Shown piece by piece: positions 17,077-25,529 of a stretch of 64,000 nt of DNA; position 1 is the first letter of the stretch; every line of letters starts with the position of its first letter. The stretch covers positions 289,334-353,333 of the forward strand of contig QOZQ01000007.1 of the NCBI GenBank assembly GCA_003576695.1, read 5' to 3'. The notes below the pieces were generated by a model. It saw only the letters and a program-made list of their open reading frames with translations, was not told the origin of the DNA and ran no database searches. The DNA comes from Taklimakanibacter lacteus (GTDB lineage Bacteria > Pseudomonadota > Alphaproteobacteria > Rhizobiales > Aestuariivirgaceae). The position numbers and the translations under genes were made by a program.

Positions 17077-18262
17077 ATCCCGCATCACGGATGCGGCCGA
17101 CGCCGCCATAGAGGCCGCCTCGCTGATCCTCACCGAGGATGCGCCGCATGTGCATGACCCGGTCGTCGGGCCGATCTACCAGACCTCGCTCTTCACCTTC
17201 AAAGACTATGCCGAGATGCGCAATACCTTCGCCGGTGAAGCGAAAGGCTATATCTACAGCCGCGTCGGCAATCCGACCGTGCATGATTTCGAACGTCGCA
17301 TCGCCGCCCTCGAAGGCGCTGAAGCGGCGCGCGGCTTCGCTTCCGGCATGGCGGCGATCAGCTCGACCGTTCTTTCCATCGTCGCGGCCGGCGACCGCAT
17401 CGTCGCGGTGCGCAACTGCTATGGCGATGCCTATCGCTTCTTCGAGAAACTCTTGCCGCGCTTCGGCGTTACCATCGACTATGTCGAGGGCTCAGATGCC
17501 GAAGCGGTGGAGGCCGCCCTTCCGGGCGCCAGGCTGCTCTATCTCGAAAGCCCTTCCTCCATGGTTTTCGAGCTTCAGGATATTGCGCGACTGGCCCGTG
17601 CCGCCCGCGACCGGGGCATCACCACCGTCATCGACAATTCCTGGGCGACGCCGATTTTCCAGAAGCCGATCGCCCATGGGGTCGATCTGGTTCTGCATTC
17701 GGCGTCGAAATATATCGGCGGCCACAGCGACACGGTGGCGGGCGTGGTGGCGGGCTCCAAGGCGCTGATCGCCCACATCAATGACCTCACCCATCCCTTC
17801 CTCGGCGCCAAGCTGTCGCCGCTCGAGGCCTTCCTGCTGGTGCGTGGGCTCAGAACACTGCCCTTCCGTCTCAAGCGCCATATGGAAAGCGCGCTTCTCA
17901 TCGCCGAGCGCTTACGCGCCCATGCCCATGTCACCAAGATCCATCACCCGGTCTATTCCAATCATCCGGGCCGCGCGACGCTCATGGGCTTCACCGGGCT
18001 CTTCACCTTCGAGGTCGATGACGCGATCGACATTCCGCGCTTCGCCGATCTCCTCAAATTCTTCCGCCTCGGGGTGAGCTGGGGCGGGCATGAGAGCCTG
18101 GTGGTGCCGGTCGCTGCGTCGCTGGCTCAGACGCCCGGCGTCAATTCCTTCGATCGCTTCAATGTCAGCCCGCGCGCCATCCGTCTGCATGTCGGGCTCG
18201 AAGATCCGGAAATGCTGTGGGCCGACCTGGAGAACGCCCTGGCCAAGAGTGTGAAGATGTAA
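17066..18262 (+). CDS. cystathionine gamma-synthase/lyase-like PLP enzyme
   Basis: 398 residues of the Cys/Met-metabolism PLP family (fold type I). YSRVGNPT (residues 64-71) gives the phosphate-binding Tyr/Arg from the partner subunit, FASGMAAIS the glycine loop, DNSWATP (190-196) the ring-stacking Asp, and SASKYIGGHSD the Schiff-base Lys215. The family covers gamma-synthases, beta- and gamma-lyases and O-acetylhomoserine sulfhydrylases, and the residues visible do not separate these. Position between a GntR regulator and a sugar-type importer suggests a catabolic lyase on an imported amino compound and not methionine synthesis. It overlaps the regulator gene by 11 bases. Confidence 0.92.
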   Translation: MKHESRITDAADAAIEAASLILTEDAPHVHDPVVGPIYQTSLFTFKDYAEMRNTFAGEAKGYIYSRVGNPTVHDFERRIAALEGAEAARGFASGMAAISSTVLSIVAAGDRIVAVRNCYGDAYRFFEKLLPRFGVTIDYVEGSDAEAVEAALPGARLLYLESPSSMVFELQDIARLARAARDRGITTVIDNSWATPIFQKPIAHGVDLVLHSASKYIGGHSDTVAGVVAGSKALIAHINDLTHPFLGAKLSPLEAFLLVRGLRTLPFRLKRHMESALLIAERLRAHAHVTKIHHPVYSNHPGRATLMGFTGLFTFEVDDAIDIPRFADLLKFFRLGVSWGGHESLVVPVAASLAQTPGVNSFDRFNVSPRAIRLHVGLEDPEMLWADLENALAKSVKM

Positions 18263-18289
18263 GTCACGTCAACAAGGGAGGAGTAACCA

Positions 18290-19567
18290 ATGAAAAGACT
18301 GATGCAGACCATCATGTTCGGCGCCGGCATCGCGGCCTTGGCGAGTGTCGCCTCGGCCGAGACCAAGGTGCAGCTTGTCGAGGTGATCACCAGCCCGCAG
18401 CGCACCGAGTTCCTGCGCAAAGCGCTCGACGAGTTCGAGAAAGCCAATCCCGACATCAAGGTCGAGATCGTGTCGCTGCCCTGGGGCCAGGCCTTCGAGA
18501 AGTTCCTCAGCATGGTGCAGGCGGGCGAGACGCCCGATGTCGTCGAGATGCCGGAACGCTGGATGGGCCTCTATGGCAATAACGGCCAGCTCGAGGATCT
18601 CGGCCCCTATATGAAGGACTGGGCCGAGATCGGGACGCTGGGCGAGCGCGCCAAGCAGTTCGGCTCCACCGTCAAGAACACCCAATATATGCTGCCCTAT
18701 GGCTACTATGCCCGTGCCATGTTCTGGAACAAGAAGCTGTTCGCGGAAGCCGGCTTGAGCGAGGCACCGAAGACGATCGATGAGTTCGTCGCGGCCACCC
18801 AGAAGATCGCCGGGCTCGGCAACGGCAAATATGGCTATTGCCTGCGCGGCGGGCCGGGCGCCTTCGGCGGCATCCAGATGTTCATGAACATCATGGACGG
18901 CAAGCCCGGCTTCTTCAACGAGGACGGCACCTCGACCTTCAACGAGGAAGGCTCCGTCAAGGCGCTGCAGATGCTGCAGGACATGTACAAGAACGGCTGG
19001 GTGCCGAAGGACAGCGTGAGCTGGGGTTTCAACGAGATCGTCACCGGCTTCTATACCGGTACCTGCGCGATGCTCGACCAGGATCCGGATGCGCTGATCG
19101 GCATCGCCGAGAAGATGAAGGCGGATGATTTCGCCGTGGCGCCGATGCCGGTCGGTCCCAACGGCAAATCCTATCCGACGCTCGGCTATGCCGGCTGGTC
19201 GATGTTCGCCGACAGCCCGGCCAAGAAAGAGTCCTGGAAGGTCATCGAGTTCCTGTCCTCCAACAAGCAGAATCTCGAATGGGCCAAGGTGGTGGGCGTG
19301 CTGCCGATCCACAATGGCGCCGACCAGGATGCCCATTTCAAGACCGAGCAGTTCAAGGGCTGGTTCGAGGAGCTGTCCAACCCGGACAAATATGTCTTCG
19401 TGACGCCGCCGACGCATCTGGAGAATCTGGGCGTGTTCTATGATTCCATGGTGCCGACCGGCTTCCAGGAAATCCTGCTGTCGAAGCGTTCGCCGAAAGA
19501 GGTCGCCGATGAGTGGGCAACCTTCCTGACGGGCGAGCAGAAGAAGTGGATGGAGACGAACAAGTAA
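18290..19567 (+). CDS. extracellular solute-binding protein, family 1 (MalE-like)
   Basis: 425 residues, signal peptide with ASA-E cleavage near residue 22. The mature part has the SBP_bac_1 pattern: FLRKALDEFEKANPDIKVEIVSLPWGQAFEKF, AGETPDVVEMPE, LPYGYYARAMFWNKKLFAEAGL and a C-terminal PKEVADEWATFLTGEQKKW. GGGAGGAG sits six bases before ATG 18290. It starts 27 bases after the PLP-enzyme stop and is followed by a 303-base repeat-rich gap before the permeases. It supplies substrate to the channel at 19871-21632. Substrate unknown; the neighbouring enzymes hint at a nitrogen-containing compound. Confidence 0.93.
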   Translation: MKRLMQTIMFGAGIAALASVASAETKVQLVEVITSPQRTEFLRKALDEFEKANPDIKVEIVSLPWGQAFEKFLSMVQAGETPDVVEMPERWMGLYGNNGQLEDLGPYMKDWAEIGTLGERAKQFGSTVKNTQYMLPYGYYARAMFWNKKLFAEAGLSEAPKTIDEFVAATQKIAGLGNGKYGYCLRGGPGAFGGIQMFMNIMDGKPGFFNEDGTSTFNEEGSVKALQMLQDMYKNGWVPKDSVSWGFNEIVTGFYTGTCAMLDQDPDALIGIAEKMKADDFAVAPMPVGPNGKSYPTLGYAGWSMFADSPAKKESWKVIEFLSSNKQNLEWAKVVGVLPIHNGADQDAHFKTEQFKGWFEELSNPDKYVFVTPPTHLENLGVFYDSMVPTGFQEILLSKRSPKEVADEWATFLTGEQKKWMETNK

Positions 19568-19870
19568 AAAAATGCCCTCTCCCCGCTTCAGCGGGGAGAG
19601 GGAGGGACCCATTGCGCAGCAATGGGAGGGTGAGGGGCATCGGCGTGATCTTCGTCGATACCGACGACTGAAGATTTCGGAGCGAAGGAAGAGCGAGAAT
19701 GCATGGCGAAGATAACCGTCGACGCCCATGCCCCTCACCCTTCCCGCCGCTCTCGCCTTCGCGAAGCCGGAGTTTCGGTTCGGTGGAGCAAGGTGGCTTC
19801 GCTTCGGCGGAGCAAGGTCGCGTCGGGCCCCTTCCCTCTCCTGCGCTTCGCTTGCAGGGCGAGGGTAAGC
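19568..19870 (+). repeat. composite palindromic element between binding protein and permease
   Basis: The 303-base gap is filled by nested inverted repeats. They are a perfect 12-bp hairpin CCCTCTCCCCGC/GCGGGGAGAGGG (19575-19602), a perfect 8-bp hairpin CCCATTGC/GCAATGGG (19608-19626), and a 14-bp inverted pair AGGGTGAGGGGCAT (19627-19640) and ATGCCCCTCACCCT (19728-19741) enclosing about 87 bases. The last part holds two near copies of a GGAGCAAGGT-type direct repeat near 19785 and 19815. It resembles the dispersed intergenic elements of rhizobial genomes (RIME-like). No open frame here looks genuine. Confidence 0.8.
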
Positions 19871-20785
19871 ATGACCGCGATCGCTGAAGACATCGGATCA
19901 CTGCAGCGGCAAGCCGACCGGCGCCGCTTCCTCGAGCCGTGGCTCTATCTGAGCCCGGCCCTGATCCTGATCTTCACCGTGCTCATCGTGCCGCTGGTCA
20001 TCGGCATCTCCTATTCCTTCCGCAAATTCTCGGCCTTCCGGTCCGAATATGTCGGGCTCGGCCAATATCGCGCCATGCTCTCCGACACGGTGCTGCATGG
20101 GGCGCTGGTCAACACGCTGTGGTGGACGGTGGCGAGCCTTGCCCTGCAGTTCTTCTTCGGCCTCGGCCTCGCCCTGCTCCTCAACCGGCCCTTTATCGGC
20201 CAGAGGATCGTGCAAGGCCTCGTCTTCCTGCCCTGGGCGGTGCCGATCTTCCTCACCGGCCTCACCTGGTCGTGGCTGTTCAATCCGGTGATCGGGCCCT
20301 TGCCGCATGTCTTCCATGCCATCGGGCTCCAGGCCGAGCCCGTCACCATCCTGGCCGACCCCGCGACCGCCATGTGGGGCCCGATCATCGCCAATGTCTG
20401 GTTCGGCATCCCCTTCTTCGCCATCACCTTGCTCGCGGCGCGCAAATCCATCCCTTCAGAGCTCTATGAGGCGGCGGCCATCGACGGCGCTTCACCCTGG
20501 CAGCAATTCACCAAGGTGACACTGCCCTTCCTGGCGCCCACCATCGCCATCACCGTGATGCTGCGCACAGTATGGATCGCGACCTTCGCCGATCTCATCT
20601 ATGTCATGACGGCGGGCGGCCCGGCCGGCTCCACCAACACGATCGCCACCTATATCTATGTCTCGGCCTTCAAGTCGCTGGACAAGGGCTATGCCTCCGC
20701 CATCGCGGTGCTGCTCCTCGTCCTCCTCATCGCCTATGCGCTGATCGTCATCCAGATGCGGCGCGCGCTTCTGAGGGATGCCTGA
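19871..20785 (+). CDS. ABC transporter permease, MalF-like
   Basis: 304 residues with six hydrophobic segments; the first begins near residue 25 (LYLSPALILIFTVLIVPLVIG). The EAA loop is ELYEAAAIDGASPWQQFTKVTLPFL, with the G that docks into the ATPase. The start at 19871 is chosen because the upstream in-frame extension lies inside the palindromic element and encodes low-complexity text; GAGGG lies eight bases upstream. Partner permease follows with overlapping or adjacent codons. Carbohydrate-uptake type 1 family, inner membrane. Confidence 0.92.
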   Translation: MTAIAEDIGSLQRQADRRRFLEPWLYLSPALILIFTVLIVPLVIGISYSFRKFSAFRSEYVGLGQYRAMLSDTVLHGALVNTLWWTVASLALQFFFGLGLALLLNRPFIGQRIVQGLVFLPWAVPIFLTGLTWSWLFNPVIGPLPHVFHAIGLQAEPVTILADPATAMWGPIIANVWFGIPFFAITLLAARKSIPSELYEAAAIDGASPWQQFTKVTLPFLAPTIAITVMLRTVWIATFADLIYVMTAGGPAGSTNTIATYIYVSAFKSLDKGYASAIAVLLLVLLIAYALIVIQMRRALLRDA

Positions 20786-20786
20786 C

Positions 20787-21632
20787 ATGCCCGGCCAATC
20801 CCGCTTCCAGCGCATTGCCGGCACGATCGGCGTCTATGGGGCGATCGCCTGCTATGTCGTCTTCGCGCTGCTCCCGATCTACTGGACGATCAAGATCTCG
20901 GTGACCCCGCAGGACCTGCTCTACAGCGAAGGCATCCGCCTGTGGCCGAGCCGCATGACGCTCGCCAATTATGCCAGCGTGCTCGAGGCCACCGATTTCC
21001 CGCGTTATTTCCTCAACAGCATCATCGTCTCGGTCGCGACCGCCGTCATCGTCACCGCGGTCGCGTCCTTCGCCGGCTATGCGTTGTCGCGCTTCCGCTT
21101 CCGGGGCAAGGCGCTGGTGAGCCTCGTGCTGCTTCTCACCCAGACCTTCCCGCTGGTGATGGTCATCCCGCCGATCTACCGGATCATGGGCCAGCTCGGC
21201 CTCACCGACAATCTCTATGGCCTCATCATCATCTACACCGCCTTCAACATCGCCTTCGCCACCTTCCTGATGCAGTCCTTCCTCGATGGCGTGCCGAAGG
21301 ATCTCGAGGAAGCGGCGATGATCGATGGTTGCACGCGCTTCGAGGCGCTGAGAAGGGTCATCCTGCCCCTGACGCTGCCCGGCATGGGCGCTACCGTCGC
21401 CTTCGTCTTCACCGCCGCCTGGAGCGAATTGCTGTTCGGCCTGATGCTGATCAACAGCGAGAGCCAGAAGACTTTCTCGGTCGGGCTTCTCACCTTTGTC
21501 GGCAAGTTCGCGGTCGACTGGGGACAGATGATGGCCGCCTCGGTGCTGGCGCTCATCCCGGTCTGCCTCTTCTTCCTCTTCCTGCAACGCTATCTGGTCA
21601 CCGGTCTCACCGCCGGCGCCGTCAAGGGATAG
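20787..21632 (+). CDS. ABC transporter permease, MalG-like
   Basis: 281 residues, six membrane segments, EAA loop DLEEAAMIDGCTRFEALRRVILPL. Two ATG codons are possible: 20778, overlapping the previous gene by eight bases, and 20787. GAGGG at 20773-20777 is directly against the first but nine bases from the second, so I use 20787. The MalG-type C terminus (RYLVTGLTAGAVKG) is present. It pairs with the MalF-like protein and is followed after three bases by the ATPase gene. Confidence 0.92.
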   Translation: MPGQSRFQRIAGTIGVYGAIACYVVFALLPIYWTIKISVTPQDLLYSEGIRLWPSRMTLANYASVLEATDFPRYFLNSIIVSVATAVIVTAVASFAGYALSRFRFRGKALVSLVLLLTQTFPLVMVIPPIYRIMGQLGLTDNLYGLIIIYTAFNIAFATFLMQSFLDGVPKDLEEAAMIDGCTRFEALRRVILPLTLPGMGATVAFVFTAAWSELLFGLMLINSESQKTFSVGLLTFVGKFAVDWGQMMAASVLALIPVCLFFLFLQRYLVTGLTAGAVKG

Positions 21633-21635
21633 ATC

Positions 21636-22691
21636 ATGGCCTCCGTATCGCTGCGCAGTGTCCACAAGAAATTCGGACCGATCACGGTTCTGCAGTCGAT
21701 CGATCTCGACATCGAGGATGGCGAGTTCGTCGTGCTGGTCGGACCGTCGGGCTGCGGCAAGTCGACCTTGCTGCGCTCCATCGCCGGGCTTGAGACCATC
21801 AATGGCGGCGAGATCCATATCGGCGAGCGGCAGGTCAATCATGTGGCGCCCAAGGACCGCGACATCGCCATGGTGTTCCAGTCCTATGCGCTCTATCCGC
21901 ATATGGATGTGCGCAGGAACATGGGTTTCAGCCTCAACTTGCGGAAAAGCCCGACCCGGATGGTCGTCGAGCGCGTCAGCGCCGCCTCGACCAAGCTTGG
22001 CCTCAACAGCCTGCTCGACCGCCTGCCGAAGCAGCTGTCAGGCGGTCAGCGCCAGCGCGTCGCCATGGGGCGCGCCATCGTGCGCAACCCGCAGGTCTTC
22101 CTGTTCGACGAGCCCTTGTCCAATCTCGACGCCAAATTGCGCGCGACCATGCGCACCGAGATCAAGGCGCTGCACCAGTCGCTCAAGACCACCGCCATCT
22201 ATGTCACCCATGACCAGGTCGAGGCCATGACCATGGCCAACCGCATCGTGGTGATGAGCGATGGTGTCATCCAGCAAGTGGGCGCACCGCTCGAGCTCTA
22301 TGATCGTCCCGCCAATATCTTCGTCGCCGGCTTCATCGGCTCGCCGACGATGAATTTCTTCGACGCCGTGATCGACGGGAAGCAGGCCGGCCTCGCCGAC
22401 GGCTCGCTGCTGGCGTTGCCCGCTTCCGCAGCAGTCACCGAGGGCCAGAAAGTGGTGATCGGCATCAGGCCGGAACATCTGCATTTCACCGATACGGGAA
22501 TTCCCGGTACGGTCGTGGTCGTCGAGCCCTTGGGCATGAGCACGCAAGTGACACTCGATGCGGCCAGGGAACGCGTCACCCTGCTCGCTCTCGAAAGGCC
22601 CGTTCTGGCGCCGGGTGACCGGAAGCATCTCACGGCCAGGCCACAGGACATTCACGTCTTCGACCGCGCCAGCGGGCTCAGGGTGAACTAA
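21636..22691 (+). CDS. ABC transporter ATPase, MalK/UgpC-like
   Basis: 351 residues. N-terminal ATPase: Walker [10 protein letters not shown] (residues 37-45), Q-loop [11 protein letters not shown], signature [16 protein letters not shown], Walker [17 protein letters not shown] and switch His in [11 protein letters not shown]. The C-terminal third ([35 protein letters not shown]) is the OB-fold regulatory domain of the CUT1 importers. Last gene of the GntR-led operon. A palindromic repeat fills the gap to the next regulator. Confidence 0.95.
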   Translation: MASVSLRSVHKKFGPITVLQSIDLDIEDGEFVVLVGPSGCGKSTLLRSIAGLETINGGEIHIGERQVNHVAPKDRDIAMVFQSYALYPHMDVRRNMGFSLNLRKSPTRMVVERVSAASTKLGLNSLLDRLPKQLSGGQRQRVAMGRAIVRNPQVFLFDEPLSNLDAKLRATMRTEIKALHQSLKTTAIYVTHDQVEAMTMANRIVVMSDGVIQQVGAPLELYDRPANIFVAGFIGSPTMNFFDAVIDGKQAGLADGSLLALPASAAVTEGQKVVIGIRPEHLHFTDTGIPGTVVVVEPLGMSTQVTLDAARERVTLLALERPVLAPGDRKHLTARPQDIHVFDRASGLRVN

Positions 22692-22698
22692 CACCTCC

Positions 22699-22804
22699 TA
22701 CCGTCATCCCGGCGAAAGCCGGGACCCCTTGAATAAGCGCCCGCGGGAGATGTTGCCATGCTGATAGAATTTAATGGGCCCCGGCTTTCGCCGGGGTGAC
22801 GGTA
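22699..22804. repeat. long imperfect inverted repeat (dispersed intergenic element)
   Basis: The left arm (22699-22727, core TACCGTCATCCCGGCGAAAG) and the right arm (22777-22804, core CTTTCGCCGGGGTGACGGTA) are inverted copies with one or two mismatches, enclosing about 50 bases; the left arm itself folds (CCCGGC-GAAA-GCCGGG). This GTCATCCCGGCGAAAGCCGGG motif is a familiar dispersed repeat of alphaproteobacterial genomes. It sits between two operons and could end transcription of the upstream one, though no T-run is seen. Confidence 0.8.
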
Positions 22805-22822
22805 TATTCTCACAGGGTTCCC

Positions 22823-22844
22823 ATTTGCACGCCAATATGCAAAT
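22823..22844. promoter_or_regulatory. candidate SorC-family operator upstream of regulator
   Basis: ATTTGCA (22823-22829) and TGCAAAT (22838-22844) form a perfect inverted repeat with an 8-base spacer, 24 bases before the TTG start of the SorC-type regulator. The right arm continues as GCAAATGCT, a 9-mer that recurs at 23957-23965 upstream of smoE. Shared sequence upstream of regulator and target operon supports an operator; binding is inferred. Confidence 0.55.
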
Positions 22845-22867
22845 GCTGCGGGTGACAGGAGTAGGCA

Positions 22868-23821
22868 TTGGCGCGCAAACCGGATTCGGAGGCAGACAGG
22901 CTCGATGACGCGGCCCGGGCGGGCTGGCTCTATTACATTGCCGGCAACACGCAGGATGAGATCGCGCGCAAGCTTGGCGTGTCGCGCCAGACGGCGCAGC
23001 GGCTGGTCTCTCTTGCCGTCAGCGAGAAGCTGATCAAGGTCCGGCTCGACCATCCGATTGGCCATTGCCTCGAGCTTTCGGAAAGGCTCAAGCAGGCCTA
23101 TGCGATCGATTTTTGCGAAGTGGTGCCGAGCGACCCTGAATCGGCCTCGACCACGATCGGCGTGGCGGAAGCCGCGGCCGCCGAGCTCGAGCGCTATCTC
23201 GTCTCGCAGCATCCGGTCATCGTCGCCATGGGCACGGGACGCATGCTGCGCGCCATGGTCGAGCAGCTGACACCGATGGACTGCCCGCAGCACAAGGTGG
23301 TCTCGCTGGTCGGCAATATCGCGCCGGACGGCTCGGCCTCGCTGTTCGACGTGGTGAGCCGCATCGGCGACCGGGTGAAGGCGCCGCATTATCCCATGCC
23401 GCTGCCGGTGATCGCGACCACCGTGCATGAGAAGTCGCTGCTGCTGGCGCAAAAGCCCTTGCGCAATGTGATCGAGCTGGCGCGCCAGGCGGATGTGACC
23501 TTTGTCGGCATCGGCACGGTCGATGAGGACGCGGCATTGCTGCGTGACGGCTTCGTCAAGTCGGATGAAATCCGTGCGCTGATGAGAAGCGGGGCAGTCG
23601 GCGAGATCATCGGCTGGGCCTTTGACACCAATGGCAAGCTGATCGACGGGCTCACCAATGACCGCGTGCTCAGCGTGCCCCTGGAGCAGCCCGCCACCCA
23701 GCGGATGATCGGGGTGGGCATGGCGATCCCCCGATTCAGGGCGATCAAGGGCGCCTTGCGTGGGAAATTGATCAATGGCCTGATCACCAATGAAAGAATG
23801 GCTGAGCTTTTGCTAGAATAA
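22868..23821 (+). CDS. smoC: SorC/DeoR-type sugar-binding transcriptional regulator of the smo operon
   Basis: 317 residues. The N-terminal HTH (residues about 15-60) includes LYYIAGNTQDEIARKLGVSRQTAQRLV. The remainder is the sugar-binding domain of SorC regulators, with ELERYL, IVAMGTGRMLRAMVEQL, VSLVGNIAPDGSAS and the GIGTVDEDAALLRDGF loop. The start is TTG at 22868 with CAGGAG six bases upstream; no ATG exists nearby. Its place directly before a sorbitol/mannitol-type importer and sorbitol dehydrogenase matches smoC of rhizobia and Rhodobacter; I use the symbol on that basis. Polyol or a phosphorylated polyol is the likely effector. Confidence 0.85.
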   Translation: MARKPDSEADRLDDAARAGWLYYIAGNTQDEIARKLGVSRQTAQRLVSLAVSEKLIKVRLDHPIGHCLELSERLKQAYAIDFCEVVPSDPESASTTIGVAEAAAAELERYLVSQHPVIVAMGTGRMLRAMVEQLTPMDCPQHKVVSLVGNIAPDGSASLFDVVSRIGDRVKAPHYPMPLPVIATTVHEKSLLLAQKPLRNVIELARQADVTFVGIGTVDEDAALLRDGFVKSDEIRALMRSGAVGEIIGWAFDTNGKLIDGLTNDRVLSVPLEQPATQRMIGVGMAIPRFRAIKGALRGKLINGLITNERMAELLLE

Positions 23822-23989
23822 CAGGCAAACGCTCAAAATTTATTCCCAAAGAAGAACAATTGCTTAAGCGATATGTTGCATTGCTTTGCTGCGTCGCAAC
23901 AGGAAATCGGCTTGACTTTGCCTATCCTCCATATTGAGATAATGCCCACTAAGAAAGCAAATGCTCACTATCTAATGGGAGGATCCTGC
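23822..23989 (+). promoter_or_regulatory. smoE promoter region
   Basis: The 168-base gap before smoE is locally AT-richer than its surroundings. TTGACT (near 23912) is a good -35, and GATAAT about 20 bases further is the best -10-like sequence, so the spacing is imperfect. GCAAATGCT at 23957-23965 repeats the arm of the SorC-type operator at 22823-22844. GGGAGGA just before 23990 is the ribosome binding site. Confidence 0.5.
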
Positions 23990-25306
23990 ATGAAAGCCTT
24001 TCTGACCGGCATTCTTGGCGCTGTCACCGTCGCCGCTCTGTCGACCTCGGCGCTCGCCGAAACCAGGCTCACCATCGCCACCGTCAATAATGGCGACATG
24101 GTCCGCATGCAGGGCATGACCGAGGACTTCACCAAGGCCAATCCCGACATCACGCTCGAATGGGTGACGCTCGAAGAGAATGTGCTGCGCCAGAAGGTGA
24201 CGACCGATATCGCCACCAAGGGCGGCCAGTTCGACGTGCTGACCATCGGCACCTATGAAGTGCCGATCTGGGCCAAGAAGGGCTGGCTCGTGCCGCTCGA
24301 CGGCCTGGGTGCGGACTATGATGTCGACGACCTCCTGCCGGCGATCCGCGGCGGCCTGTCGCTCGAGGGCAAGCTCTATGCCGCGCCCTTCTATGGCGAA
24401 AGCTCCATGGTCATGTATCGCACCGACCTCATGGAGAAAGCCGGCCTCAAGATGCCGGATGCGCCAAGCTGGGAATTCATCGCCGATGCGGCGAAGAAAA
24501 TGACCGACAAGGCATCCGAAACCTATGGCGTGTGCCTGCGCGGCAAGGCTGGCTGGGGCGAGAACATGGCCTTCCTGACGGCGACGTCCAATTCCTTCGG
24601 GGCGCGCTGGTTCGACGAAAGCTGGAAGCCGCAATTCGACCAGCCGGAATGGAAGAACACGCTCACCTTCTATCTCAATCTCCTGAAGGATGCCGGCCCT
24701 CCGGGCGCTTCCTCCAACGGCTTCAATGAGAACCTGGCGCTGTTCAACTCCGGCAAATGCGGCATGTGGATCGACGCCACGGTCGCCGCCTCCTTCGTCA
24801 CCAACCCGAAGGACTCGAAGGTCGCCGATAAGGTCGGCTTTGCGCTCGCACCCGACAACGGCCTCGGCAAGCGCGGCAACTGGCTGTGGGCATGGTCGCT
24901 CGCCGTGCCGGCCGGCTCGCAGAAGGCGGAAGCGGCGCAGAAATTCGTCGCCTGGGCCACGAGCAAGCATTATATCGACCTCGTCGCCGCCAAGGAGGGC
25001 TGGGCCAATGTGCCGCCCGGCACGCGCACCTCGCTCTACAAGAACCCCGAATATCTGAAGGCCGCCCCCTTCGCGCAGATGACGCTCTCGTCGATCAACT
25101 CGGCCGATCCGACCAAGCCGACCGTCAAGCCGGTTCCCTATGTCGGCGTGCAGTTCGTCGCCATTCCGGAATTCCAGGGCATCGGCACGATGGTCGGCCA
25201 GATCTTCTCGGCGGCACTTGCCGGCGAGAAATCGGCGGATGACGCGCTGGCCGAAGCACAGTCGGCGACGACACGCGAAATGACCAAGGCCGGCTACATC
25301 AAATAG
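23990..25306 (+). CDS. smoE: polyol (sorbitol/mannitol) ABC transporter substrate-binding protein
   Basis: 438 residues with a signal peptide (ALA-E near residue 24). Mature motifs of the polyol-binding SBP_bac_1 subgroup: TEDFTKANPDITLEWVTLEENVLRQKVTTDIATKGGQFDVLTIGTYE, then FYGESSMVMYRTDLMEKAGL and GKCGMWIDATVAASFV. The DVLTIGTYEVPIWAKKGWL stretch is what I recognise from SmoE/MtlE-like proteins. ATG 23990 follows GGGAGGA; upstream in-frame Met codons lack a site. A clear intrinsic terminator follows the gene. Secreted to the periplasm, it feeds SmoF/SmoG/SmoK. Confidence 0.9.
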   Translation: MKAFLTGILGAVTVAALSTSALAETRLTIATVNNGDMVRMQGMTEDFTKANPDITLEWVTLEENVLRQKVTTDIATKGGQFDVLTIGTYEVPIWAKKGWLVPLDGLGADYDVDDLLPAIRGGLSLEGKLYAAPFYGESSMVMYRTDLMEKAGLKMPDAPSWEFIADAAKKMTDKASETYGVCLRGKAGWGENMAFLTATSNSFGARWFDESWKPQFDQPEWKNTLTFYLNLLKDAGPPGASSNGFNENLALFNSGKCGMWIDATVAASFVTNPKDSKVADKVGFALAPDNGLGKRGNWLWAWSLAVPAGSQKAEAAQKFVAWATSKHYIDLVAAKEGWANVPPGTRTSLYKNPEYLKAAPFAQMTLSSINSADPTKPTVKPVPYVGVQFVAIPEFQGIGTMVGQIFSAALAGEKSADDALAEAQSATTREMTKAGYIK

Positions 25307-25328
25307 GGAAGCTTCCTCCCAAAACTGG

Positions 25329-25359
25329 GCTGCCCGGCCCGCCGGGCAGCTGTTTTTTT
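25329..25359 (+). terminator. intrinsic terminator after smoE
   Basis: A perfect 9-bp stem GCTGCCCGG/CCGGGCAGC (25329-25337, 25342-25350) with a 4-base loop is followed by TG and seven T residues. This is a textbook rho-independent terminator lying inside the operon, 22 bases after the binding-protein stop, and would cut most transcripts before the permease genes. Confidence 0.88.
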
Positions 25360-25387
25360 CTCCGCGATGACTTCCGTGCACACGAAC

Positions 25388-25512
25388 ATCCTTCCCCCTC
25401 TGCGGGGAAGGTGGCGAGCACAGCGAGCCGGATGGGGGCAGAGCAAAGCAGCTCAGTGTAAGGCCCCCACCCCGGCCCTTCGGGCCGCCCCTCCCCGCGA
25501 AGGGGGAGGGAT
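25388..25512 (+). repeat. palindrome-ended intergenic element between smoE and smoF
   Basis: The element starts with CCTTCCCC/GGGGAAGG (25390-25411) and ends with CCCTCCCC/GGGGAGGG (25489-25510); the middle contains GGCCC-N-GGGCC text near 25474-25486. The CTTCCCC...GGTGGCGAGCACAGCGAGCC type of sequence is a dispersed repeat that I have seen in Hyphomicrobiales genomes. It occupies the same relative place as the repeats at 19568 and 52039. Confidence 0.75.
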
Positions 25513-25529
25513 AAGATGGGAGATAACAC

